Positions 18,710 through 26,721 of a stretch of DNA of 64,000 bases are shown piece by piece. The stretch is taken from the NCBI RefSeq assembly GCF_029223185.1, contig NZ_JARHUG010000011.1, positions 99,583 to 163,582 of the forward strand, written 5' to 3'. Numbering within the stretch: the stretch's first letter is position 1; each line of letters begins with the position of its first letter. This DNA comes from Aliiglaciecola sp. CAU 1673. Its GTDB lineage: Bacteria; Pseudomonadota; Gammaproteobacteria; Enterobacterales; Alteromonadaceae. The notes under the pieces were generated by a model that was given only the letters and a program-made list of their open reading frames with translations, ran no database searches and had not been told where the DNA came from. The translations under genes were made by a program, and so were the position numbers.

Positions 18710-19366
18710 GTGCCAAAAATCAGCTGTATAAAGATGCAATACATAAAGGGCCGCGCATTGTCAGCAATGTTGTTGATGATAAGTGGATTATCCACCTTTC
18801 CCTTTAGCGCCGCTGCCATGGAGGCACCCAAGGAATTCGCCACTTGCGCCGCCTGCCATGGCACCAGCGGTGAAGGTAATGTGGCATCGCAGGCACCGGT
18901 GCTGGCGGGATTATCAAAAGACTATCTATTGCGACAAATGGCCCATTTCCTATCCGGGATCCGCGGTGGTGAGCTCGACAGCCTGAGTGCCCAGCAGATG
19001 AAACAAGTCAGCCAAAGTCTGCTCGCCGAAGATAAGACGAGAAACGCCATTGCAGAGTACTTGGCTGCGTTGCCCGCTCCCAAATTGGATTACTCGCAAT
19101 TGGGAGATATCAAAAAGGGTAATAGTTATTATCAAAACAATTGCGGCGCCTGCCATGGTGGCAACGCCCAGGGCAACGAAGCTATGAAGGCGCCAAGACT
19201 CGCCAATCAGCACCCGGACTACCTGCGCCGTCAGTTTATGGCGTTCAGAGAAGGCGTCAGAGGTAGCCACGTTGAGGACAAGCCGGGGCGACAAATGGCG
19301 ATGATGGCCAAAGTGCTTCCCCAAGATGTGCTCGACGACGTACTTAGCTTTATTGCGAGTCAGTAG
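18710..19366 (+). CDS. Periplasmic dihaem cytochrome c
   Basis: 218 residues with a signal peptide. Two haem-binding motifs, CAACH at 46-50 and CGACH at 145-149, sit about 99 residues apart in two similar halves (TCAACHGTSGEGN.. and NCGACHGGNAQGN..), the layout of cytochrome c4-like dihaem electron carriers. The GTG start at 18710 has GAGG seven bases upstream; an ATG at 18734 is an alternative. It ends two bases before the next gene, so the two form an operon. Inferred role: electron transfer to or from the MauG-type enzyme encoded next. Confidence 0.88.
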   Translation: MPKISCIKMQYIKGRALSAMLLMISGLSTFPFSAAAMEAPKEFATCAACHGTSGEGNVASQAPVLAGLSKDYLLRQMAHFLSGIRGGELDSLSAQQMKQVSQSLLAEDKTRNAIAEYLAALPAPKLDYSQLGDIKKGNSYYQNNCGACHGGNAQGNEAMKAPRLANQHPDYLRRQFMAFREGVRGSHVEDKPGRQMAMMAKVLPQDVLDDVLSFIASQ

Positions 19367-19368
19367 CT

Positions 19369-20547
19369 ATGTATCGCTTGCTGGTTTTACTGTTGTTAAT
19401 AGCGGCCAATGCGCAAGCCATTGAGCTAAAGCAAAGCTGCCCTCCTAGTTTTGAGGAGCGGGAGGGGCGCTGTTATCTGGTCAGTCGTTATCAGTTTTTT
19501 GATTCCATGCAGGGTAAAGGCGTGGGCGGTACCCACACTGGCCTGCCGCCGATTCGTGATGGTTTTAGTCCTGCGCAAATCGATTTGGGGCGCTATCTTT
19601 TTTTCGATCCGATTTTATCCCGCGATCACAACCTGTCTTGTGCCAATTGTCATCAGCCGCAGCGGGGATTTAGCGATGGTATGGGACGCAGTGTTGGTGC
19701 TACCGGTGAGCCGGTAAAACGCGGCGCCCCCGGTCTTTGGAATGTGGGCTTTTTACGCCGCCTGTTCTGGGATGCCAGGGCGACGTCCCTGGAAGAACAG
19801 GCCAGAGGCCCCTTATTTGATCCCAAAGAAATGGCCAATACCCCCAAGCAGTTACTTGAAGATCTCAGCAATAGTCCTGAGTACGAACAACTTTTTGCCA
19901 CCGCTTTTCCTGAACAGGACAGGGCTATTTCCATCAGCAACGTCACGCTTGCCCTGGCGGCATTTCAAAGCAGTTTGATTTCGCTGAACAGCCGCTATGA
20001 CCAGTATGCCCTTGGTTATCATCAGGCCCTGTCAGAGCAGGAAATAAAGGGCATGAATGTGTATCGCTCTTTTGTGGCCCGCTGTGCGGAATGTCATACG
20101 CCGCCGCTTTTTACCAATCAGCAGATTGCGGTGATTGGCACCCCGGAGCCCGAAGGGTTGCCGCTTGATATTGGCGCTGAGGCGACTTTCGATGCGCCAA
20201 AACTAAAAGGCGGTTTTAAGGTGCCAAGCCTGCGCAATATTGTTAACAGCGGGCCTTATATGCACTCAGGTCGTTTTGATAACCTCGAAGATGCCGTGCG
20301 CTTTTATACACAGGGTCGCGGCCATGCGGTACCAGAAGGTGTCGATATGCAGATCCATTGGCATATCTGGGAGCCTAATCTCAGCGACCAGGAAATTACT
20401 GATATTGTTGCCTTTTTGGGGGCGCTGACCGACGAAAGCCTGCTGCCCGAGATCCCAACAATATTACCCTCGGGCCTGATGTCTCTGGCATCGACCAATC
20501 AATCACTCTCCCCAAATGCAAACCACAAGGAATCTGAACATGAATAA
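19369..20547 (+). CDS. MauG/cytochrome c peroxidase family dihaem protein
   Basis: 392 residues with a signal peptide (MYRLLVLLLLIAANAQA). Two haem motifs, CANCH at 91-95 and CAECH at 239-243, occur in the order and spacing of bacterial dihaem cytochrome c peroxidases and MauG. Family segments seen are LGRYLFFDPILSRDHNLSC, GRSVGATG..RGAPGLWN and KVPSLRNIVNSGPYMHSG. These enzymes reduce H2O2 or oxidise a partner protein in the periplasm. A cysteine pair, C24 and C35, precedes the first domain. The 3' end overlaps the next gene by eight bases, implying coupled translation. Confidence 0.9.
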   Translation: MYRLLVLLLLIAANAQAIELKQSCPPSFEEREGRCYLVSRYQFFDSMQGKGVGGTHTGLPPIRDGFSPAQIDLGRYLFFDPILSRDHNLSCANCHQPQRGFSDGMGRSVGATGEPVKRGAPGLWNVGFLRRLFWDARATSLEEQARGPLFDPKEMANTPKQLLEDLSNSPEYEQLFATAFPEQDRAISISNVTLALAAFQSSLISLNSRYDQYALGYHQALSEQEIKGMNVYRSFVARCAECHTPPLFTNQQIAVIGTPEPEGLPLDIGAEATFDAPKLKGGFKVPSLRNIVNSGPYMHSGRFDNLEDAVRFYTQGRGHAVPEGVDMQIHWHIWEPNLSDQEITDIVAFLGALTDESLLPEIPTILPSGLMSLASTNQSLSPNANHKESEHE

Positions 20548-22045
20548 AGCGGTGATGCTTAGCGTGCTGCTGATAATTGCAGCCTTTTTCGCCGGCCGTT
20601 TTTGGTCCGGTCCGTCTTCGGTCACCATTACCGACAGTCGCGGTGGCGCCAGCTATGCCGGTGGTGTATCGGCCGATGAAGGCAGTAAGACAGAAGGTAC
20701 CCGTCAGGTGGTGCCGGCAGGCTCTGGCAAGGTTCTGGAAGTGCGTGAAGGAGAGCGCATTATGGATATGGTTAAGGCCGCAGAGCCAGGCGACACCATC
20801 AGGGTGTATCCGGGCACCTATTCTGAAACCGTATATATCGACAAAGATGGCATTCGCCTGGTGGGCGTGATTGAAGCCGGTAAACGGGCAACCTTGGACG
20901 GAGAAGGCCATCTGAACGATGCCATTTTGTATTCGGGCAACAATATCGTGGTTGAGAATTTTCTGATCACCAAGTACAAGGGCAACGCTATTATGGGTCA
21001 GGCCGGGAATAACTTTGAGATCCGCAATAACATCATTGTGGATACCGGCGTCTACGGCATTTTTCCGCAACTGGGGAAAAACGGCATCGTTGAGCACAAT
21101 GTGATTTCCGGTATCGAGGATGCGGCCATCTATGTGGGCATGAGTGACAACATTCATGTGGCCCATAACCAGGTGTTTGCAAGCGTGGCTGGTATTGAAA
21201 TTGAAAACAGCCGCCATGCGATTGTGGAAAACAACTATGTCACTAATAACGCCGGAGGGATCCTGGCCTTTATCACCCCGGGTCTGCCGGTCAAAACCAC
21301 TTACGATGTGATCATTCGTAATAACTTTGTGGTGGATAACAACCATGTGAATTTCGGCGCGCCAGGCAGCACTGTAGCCGGGATCCCTTCTGGTACCGGT
21401 ATGCTGATTATGGCCGCCGATCAGGTGGTGATTGAGAACAATATTATCTCCGGGAATAAAACCGCCGGGATCCTGATTACCGACCATGATAATGCCCCTA
21501 ATACCACCATCGATCCGGAGTCTGATCCTGCGCCTGATAAACTGGCCATCCTCAACAACCTGATGCTTAACAACGGCTATGACACTATCGACGAAGTGAA
21601 GGCCCTGATGCTTACTGAGTTTAAAACCGGCCAGCCGGATATTGTGCGTGTGGGGGTAAGCCGTGATAGCTGCATTATCAACCGCCATCAGTATGTGACG
21701 GTGGGCGTTGCCGATTGGGCAGAGTGTGATTTTACCCACACCAAAGACATTAGCACTTACCTGCTGGCAGAGCCGGTGGCGCCAAGAGAAATCGATCATT
21801 CAGAGGTGGGTAAGGTCGCCTATTTGGGGATCTGTGCCGGTTGCCATACTTATACCGGACGCATGATTGGGCCACCGGTACAGGTGATCCAGGCGCTGTA
21901 TATGGATAATGCCGAGGGCTTGGCGGCCTATATTGCCAACCCGGTCAAAAAGCGTGATGACTACCCGGAAATGCCACCTCAGGATTATTTGGATGAAGCC
22001 ACACGTTTGGCGGTAGCCAACTACATGTTGTCGGTGAGCAAATAG
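20540..22045 (+). CDS. Parallel beta-helix protein with C-terminal cytochrome c domain
   Basis: 501 residues from the ATG at 20540, which has AAGGAA upstream and is followed by a membrane or signal segment (MLSVLLIIAAFFAGRFW). Residues about 70-350 are right-handed beta-helix repeats with recurring N-N-x-I/V rungs (NNIVVENFLI, NNFEIRNNII, NGIVEHNVI, DNIHVAHNQVF, HAIVENNYV), the NosD/pectate-lyase-like fold. The C-terminus is a small class I cytochrome: CAGCH at 432-436 and a candidate Met ligand at 478 (YPEMPP). The combination suggests a scaffold or enzyme with its own electron relay. An in-frame ATG at 20516 lies inside the previous gene and is less likely. Confidence 0.85.
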   Translation: MNKAVMLSVLLIIAAFFAGRFWSGPSSVTITDSRGGASYAGGVSADEGSKTEGTRQVVPAGSGKVLEVREGERIMDMVKAAEPGDTIRVYPGTYSETVYIDKDGIRLVGVIEAGKRATLDGEGHLNDAILYSGNNIVVENFLITKYKGNAIMGQAGNNFEIRNNIIVDTGVYGIFPQLGKNGIVEHNVISGIEDAAIYVGMSDNIHVAHNQVFASVAGIEIENSRHAIVENNYVTNNAGGILAFITPGLPVKTTYDVIIRNNFVVDNNHVNFGAPGSTVAGIPSGTGMLIMAADQVVIENNIISGNKTAGILITDHDNAPNTTIDPESDPAPDKLAILNNLMLNNGYDTIDEVKALMLTEFKTGQPDIVRVGVSRDSCIINRHQYVTVGVADWAECDFTHTKDISTYLLAEPVAPREIDHSEVGKVAYLGICAGCHTYTGRMIGPPVQVIQALYMDNAEGLAAYIANPVKKRDDYPEMPPQDYLDEATRLAVANYMLSVSK

Positions 22046-22053
22046 GGGATAAC

Positions 22054-22182
22054 CACAGAGTCACAGAGGGCACAGAGATGGAAGGGGATATCTAATGCTC
22101 CTCTGTCATCCCCGGATTGAAGGGCACTGTGTCTCCGAAGGTGCTGGTTGAATTGTCATCCCCGAATGTAGTTATCGGGGAT
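22054..22182. repeat. Intergenic repeats: CACAGAG triplet and ATCCCCGA hairpin
   Basis: CACAGAG occurs three times at 8-9 base spacing (22054, 22062, 22071). TGTCATCCCCG occurs twice (22104, 22154). The second copy opens an 8-bp hairpin, ATCCCCGA/TCGGGGAT, at 22158-22182. It looks like dispersed intergenic repeat debris between convergent genes and may also terminate transcription. Confidence 0.5.
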
Positions 22183-22241
22183 CTGTATCAGCTCTCTCCA
22201 AAGATGCCCTTTAACAACTTAAGGGCATGACTCTACCCTAT

Positions 22242-22712
22242 CTAATTCGCCGCAGGGACCACAGCCTGATAGGCCTCGGTGCCGTATAGCGGTACTGTCG
22301 ACAGGCTGTGTTTAAAGCTGCCGGAGGTCTCCTTGGTGGAGTAAGACACATACATCAGGGTTTGATGCTTGGCATCGAAAATACGCCGTATTTTCATGCT
22401 TTTGAAAAAGATACTTTTGGACTTGCTGAACAGCACTTCGCCGGAATCACTCTTATCTATTTGAGCAATCATCTGGGCGCTGATGGGGCCGGTTTGACGG
22501 CAAGCGATGGCGCTATCCGATGGGTCGGAAAAACTTAAATCAGCCTCAATACTGGAGACATGGCAGGTGACACCGGTGACGATGGGGTCATTAAAGGCAT
22601 CCAGCTTAATGTCTTTGGTGGTAAACAAGCCAAGCGAGACGTCACCCACTTCGTTGCCGCCACAGGCAGATAACAGCGCGCACAGGGTGATGATGGCAAT
22701 TGGTTTTTTCAT
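22242..22712 (-). CDS. creA: CreA family lipoprotein
   Basis: 156 residues with a lipobox ending LLSAC. It aligns by eye with E. coli CreA: DAFNDPIVTGVTCHVSSIEA, a second conserved cysteine in SAIACRQTGPI, VLFSKSKSIFFKSMKIRRI and a DAKHQTLMYVSYS end. CreA is a periplasmic protein of unknown function whose name comes from the E. coli creABCD locus; no creBCD genes are here. It is the last gene of a probable operon with the TetR-type regulator (three-base gap) and cysG. Confidence 0.88.
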   Translation of the reverse strand: MKKPIAIITLCALLSACGGNEVGDVSLGLFTTKDIKLDAFNDPIVTGVTCHVSSIEADLSFSDPSDSAIACRQTGPISAQMIAQIDKSDSGEVLFSKSKSIFFKSMKIRRIFDAKHQTLMYVSYSTKETSGSFKHSLSTVPLYGTEAYQAVVPAAN

Positions 22713-22715
22713 AAT

Positions 22716-23369
22716 TTAAAGCTCGAATAAGGTGCTGCTCAACAGCAGTGCGATGGTGGTATCAAGCTCATCCTCGGTCAGCGCGCTGCTTAGCATCTGA
22801 TATTCCAGTTGCAGCAGGGTACCTACCAGCACATTGGCCCTGGCACTGGCATGGGGATGAGCAAGACTCTCGAAGAAGTGACTGACCGCCCGTTGTGTCA
22901 TTTGCTGTGAGGTGGTGAGTAGCTTACCCAGTTTGGGATCGCGCAATGCTTCCTGTCGGAATGACCATTCCAGTAACCTGTTGTCGCGGTCGGCGACCTG
23001 ACTTTTGATATGGTTGACCAGGAAGTGTTGCAGATTTTGCTTTAGTTTCACCCTATCCTGGTGCCGTTGGTACTCTTCCAAGGCTATCCAGGCGCTACGT
23101 TCCAAAAGCTGGATCTGGGCCAGATTTGATTCGGTAAAATAGACAAAGGCGTCATGAATCAAGCTATCGATGGATTCAAAGTAGTAGGTAGTAGCAGACA
23201 ATGGCACCTCTGCCTCTTTAGCCACTGACCGATGTCGTACCTCGCGAATACCATCCCTGACCATTACCCGCAGGGCTGCCTGTAAAATGTTATTGCGTCT
23301 CTCCAGACTGTCACGACGTTTAGTGATACGGCCCTCGTAGGGGAGGGTGAGATTATCCAATATCTGCAA
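22716..23369 (-). CDS. TetR-family transcriptional regulator
   Basis: 217 residues. The N-terminal helix-turn-helix is typical: RRNNILQAALRVMVRDGIRE, then VRHRSVAKEAEVPLSATTYYF and ESIDSLIHDAFVYF. The ligand-binding half is helical, with no recognisable specificity. It starts with TTG at 23369, supported by AAGGAG eight bases upstream, which overlaps the cysG stop region. Placed between cysG and creA, it may regulate this unit or a distant target. Confidence 0.88.
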   Translation of the reverse strand: MQILDNLTLPYEGRITKRRDSLERRNNILQAALRVMVRDGIREVRHRSVAKEAEVPLSATTYYFESIDSLIHDAFVYFTESNLAQIQLLERSAWIALEEYQRHQDRVKLKQNLQHFLVNHIKSQVADRDNRLLEWSFRQEALRDPKLGKLLTTSQQMTQRAVSHFFESLAHPHASARANVLVGTLLQLEYQMLSSALTEDELDTTIALLLSSTLFEL

Positions 23370-23381
23370 CCCGGATGCTCC

Positions 23382-24770
23382 TTAAGCTGGGCGCTTTTGG
23401 TTTTGAAACCAGTTTAGCTGAGAATGCAGGCTGACCACAGTCCCCACGATAATCAGCGCCGGCGGTTTAATATCCGCAGCCTTGCTCTCAATATCGCTTA
23501 AGGTACCGGTAACCACTCGCTGCTGTTCGGTAGTCGCCTGCTCCACCAGAGCAATCGGCATATCGGCAGGCATACCATGGCTGATTAACTCACGGCAAAT
23601 CACATTCAATCCGGTCAGCCCCATGTAAAACACTATGGTCTGACGTTTTTGCACCAGGGCCTGCCAGTCCAAATCGATGCTGTCATCTTTTAAATGGCCG
23701 GTAGCAAACACCACTGACTGTGCATGGTCACGGTGAGTCAGCGGAATGCCGGCATAGCTGGCCGCGCCTGCGGCGGCAGTGATACCGGGCACCACTTCAA
23801 AACCAATGTCATGCTCAAGCAAGGCTTGGATTTCCTCACCACCGCGACCAAAGATATAAGGGTCGCCGCCCTTAAGGCGCACCACGCGTTTGCCTTCCAG
23901 CGCCAGCTTAACCATCAGGGCGTTAATATTCTCCTGGGGCAGAGCATGATTGCTGGCGGCTTTACCTACGTAGATTTTCTCGGCATCGCGGCGCACCATA
24001 TCCAAAATGGTCTGTGGCACCAAGCGATCGTACAGCACGACTTCAGCCTTTTGCATTAAACGCAGAGCGCGAAAGGTTAACAGCTCAGGATCGCCAGGAC
24101 CGGCACCTACCAGATAGACCTCACCCCTGCTGCTAGGCGCGCTGTGTTCCAACTTGCTGAGCAGCGCCTGTTCGGCCCGCTCTTCATTGCCCCTGAGGAC
24201 TTTTTCGGCAATATCACCGTCAAACACCTCTTCCCAGAAGTAGCGGCGCTCGGTGACATCGGTAAAGCGCTGCTTTACTGCATCTCGGAAATACTCTGCA
24301 AAAGCGCCCAGACGGGCGATGCGTTGTGGCACGAAGGCTTCCAACTTTTGGCGTAAATAACGCAATAACACAGGCGCTACGCCACCACTGGAAAGGGCAA
24401 TCAGGATAGGAGAGCGATCGATGATGGCCGGGGTAATAAAACCGCAGAGTTTGGGAGCATCCACCACATTGACCAGCAGATTGCGGGCCTTGGCTTGCTG
24501 GCTTATCTCGGCATTAAGTGCCTTATCATTGGTGGCCACAAAGACCAGTTGTACCCCTTCCAGATCTTCTGTTTGGTAGGGACGATTATGCAGGCTGATT
24601 TTTTTATTATCGGCGAAACTTTGCACGGTGGCACTGACCCAAGGGGCAACCACTGTCACTTTGGCCTGGGTACGCAGCAACAACTCGATTTTGCGCGCGG
24701 CCACTTCGCCAGCACCTACCACCAGGCATCGCAGATCCTGGGTATCAACAAATAACGGGAAATACTGCAT
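23382..24770 (-). CDS. cysG: Sirohaem synthase (precorrin-2 dehydrogenase/ferrochelatase and SUMT)
   Basis: 462 residues, the full trifunctional length. The N-terminal half has the NAD-binding VVGAGEVAARK motif and a SirC-like dehydrogenase/ferrochelatase domain (to about residue 205). The C-terminal half is the uroporphyrinogen-III methyltransferase, with YLVGAGPGDPELLT, VVRLKGGDPYIFGRGGEE and VPGITAAAGAASYAGIPLTHR. It makes sirohaem for sulfite and nitrite reductases. It starts at ATG 24770 and is first of three same-strand genes. Confidence 0.95.
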   Translation of the reverse strand: MQYFPLFVDTQDLRCLVVGAGEVAARKIELLLRTQAKVTVVAPWVSATVQSFADNKKISLHNRPYQTEDLEGVQLVFVATNDKALNAEISQQAKARNLLVNVVDAPKLCGFITPAIIDRSPILIALSSGGVAPVLLRYLRQKLEAFVPQRIARLGAFAEYFRDAVKQRFTDVTERRYFWEEVFDGDIAEKVLRGNEERAEQALLSKLEHSAPSSRGEVYLVGAGPGDPELLTFRALRLMQKAEVVLYDRLVPQTILDMVRRDAEKIYVGKAASNHALPQENINALMVKLALEGKRVVRLKGGDPYIFGRGGEEIQALLEHDIGFEVVPGITAAAGAASYAGIPLTHRDHAQSVVFATGHLKDDSIDLDWQALVQKRQTIVFYMGLTGLNVICRELISHGMPADMPIALVEQATTEQQRVVTGTLSDIESKAADIKPPALIIVGTVVSLHSQLNWFQNQKRPA

Positions 24771-25020
24771 GTAATTAGAAAACCGGAAGATTCATGGATG
24801 CCATTTTATTCCTTTATTAATAACCAGATAATATTAATTTCTCAAAACATATTCCTTTTTTCTCTGTATTTTTCTTTTTTTGTTTCATTCACTGGTTAGC
24901 CATCTATATTCAGTGTCATGTTTTTTTCCTGTGAATAGCCCTGCCAGCGAACTCAGTTAGCTGAAAAGTGAGGTAGTTTGCTAGTCCTTGCTTTGTTGGA
25001 TGCACATCTTAGGAGCCTTT

Positions 25021-26643
25021 ATGATTCGTTCGGTTTCCATCGGTAATCGTTTGTATGGGGCATTTACTGTCCTGCTTGCGCTGATAATCATTCTGGGTGT
25101 CAGTACCTATTTCAACCTGCGTGAGATGGATGATTTAACCAATACCATTGAACAGCACCGAGTACCGAGCTTAGCGGCCATTAACGATATCAATATCGAG
25201 TTCCAGCGGGGCAGGCTCAATGCGGTGAATGTATTGACCGCGCGCACAGCGGAGGCTCGTCAGGAATACGAAACCCAGTTGGTCAAGGTTAATAATGAGC
25301 TTGAAGATGCCAAGACCCGTTATGCCAGTCTGATTCGAACACCAGAAACCCGTGCGTTGTATGAAGATTTTCTGGCCATGGAGAAACGTTACTGGTCACT
25401 GCAACAAAACATTCAGACACAGGCGCTAAGTGGTGATGAAGATGGTGCCTTTGCCAGGCGAGATCGCGAGTTGACGCCGTTGGCCAGGGAAGTGTCTGCC
25501 AAGTTGACGGCTTTGTTGGAGCGCCAGCGCAATCGTATTCAGGAAACATCGGCACTAGCTACCCAAGCTTATGTGGAAGCCAGCAGCCAGTTGGTGATTA
25601 CCATTATTGCTTTGGTCGTGTTGGTTGTTGTCATGGCGCGAGTGATAACCCGTAGCTTGGTCAAGCCCATTTCAGAGGCTGCAAGAGTGGCCGATGCCAT
25701 TGCCAATAATGATCTTACCGCTGAGATTGATATTGATGGCAATGATGAAGCCACGGCCCTTAGTCGATCTCTTAATAATATGCAGAAAAATTTAAGGCAA
25801 ACAGTGTCTCTTATCGGCGATTCTTCCCATCAATTGGCTACGGCCTGCGAAGAGCTCAATCTGATAACCAAAGATGCCGAGCAGAATCAATTACAGCAGG
25901 CCCGTGAATTGGAGCAGGCCTCAAGTGCCGTTAACGAATTGACGGTGTCCATCGAAGAAGTTGCTACCAATGCCACAGAAACCGCTAAGGAGTCACAACA
26001 GGCCAATGATAAGACTGATTATGGCGCGGCACAGGTTAAGCGGACGGTCAGCTCTATTGAATCGCTGGTGGCAACAATTAAGAGCTCATCGGCCAATACT
26101 GAAGAATTGTCCAAGCAAGTGGGCAATGTGCGCTCAGTGCTTGAGGTGATTCGCGGAATTGCTGAACAAACCAATTTGTTGGCCCTAAATGCCGCCATCG
26201 AGGCAGCTCGTGCCGGTGAGGCCGGACGCGGCTTTGCCGTGGTAGCTGATGAGGTTCGAGCCTTGGCCAGTCGCACCAAGGATTCCACAACGGAAATTGA
26301 GGAAATCGTTAAAGCAGTGGAAAGCGGTACCGACGCCACGGTTAAAGCCATGGGCAGCAGTCAAAGTCAGGCGGCCACCACGTTGGAGGCCGGTAATGAA
26401 GGAAGTGAGGCTCTGGTGATGATATCCAGTCTTATCCAGCTAATTAGTGATCGTAATACGGGTACGGCCAGCGCGGTAGAACAGCAATCCTTGGTGGCAC
26501 GCGAGGTGGACAGAAATTTAGTCAGGATACGTGATTTGGCTTCGGCAAATAATGACGGTGCAAAACAAATAACTGCTTCTAGTGCAGAGCTTGCCAAATT
26601 GGCGGATCAGTTAAGTGCGGTGGTGCGACGCTTTAAAACTTAA
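25021..26643 (+). CDS. Methyl-accepting chemotaxis protein
   Basis: 540 residues from the ATG at 25021, with AGGAG five bases upstream; an in-frame ATG at 24988 adds 11 unlikely residues. TM1 is about 12-30. A periplasmic helical region of about 160 residues (four-helix-bundle type, with [20 protein letters not shown]) follows, then TM2 about 191-209, HAMP about 211-263 and the signalling domain. The highly conserved hairpin tip [20 protein letters not shown] is intact. No pentapeptide CheR tether is seen at the C-terminus (..VVRRFKT). Ligand unknown. It is convergent with the CadC-like gene. Confidence 0.95.
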   Translation: MIRSVSIGNRLYGAFTVLLALIIILGVSTYFNLREMDDLTNTIEQHRVPSLAAINDINIEFQRGRLNAVNVLTARTAEARQEYETQLVKVNNELEDAKTRYASLIRTPETRALYEDFLAMEKRYWSLQQNIQTQALSGDEDGAFARRDRELTPLAREVSAKLTALLERQRNRIQETSALATQAYVEASSQLVITIIALVVLVVVMARVITRSLVKPISEAARVADAIANNDLTAEIDIDGNDEATALSRSLNNMQKNLRQTVSLIGDSSHQLATACEELNLITKDAEQNQLQQARELEQASSAVNELTVSIEEVATNATETAKESQQANDKTDYGAAQVKRTVSSIESLVATIKSSSANTEELSKQVGNVRSVLEVIRGIAEQTNLLALNAAIEAARAGEAGRGFAVVADEVRALASRTKDSTTEIEEIVKAVESGTDATVKAMGSSQSQAATTLEAGNEGSEALVMISSLIQLISDRNTGTASAVEQQSLVAREVDRNLVRIRDLASANNDGAKQITASSAELAKLADQLSAVVRRFKT

Positions 26644-26721
26644 GGGTGCAACCGAAGTTGATAGACATGGTTTTTAGGGCTATCTGGTGACAATGCACCC
26701 ATTACAGATTGAATGCCGACC

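Noticed and set aside
20396..21799. 467-codon open frame on the minus strand opposite the peroxidase and beta-helix genes
   Set aside because: It is antisense to two well-supported genes. The composition is H/N/G-rich and mirrors the repetitive beta-helix codons, with no domain or ribosome site.
26644..26721. Two-tier inverted repeat (GGGTGCA...TGCACCC) between convergent genes as a terminator
   Set aside because: The loop is over 40 bases with only a short inner stem and no U-run, so support is too weak.
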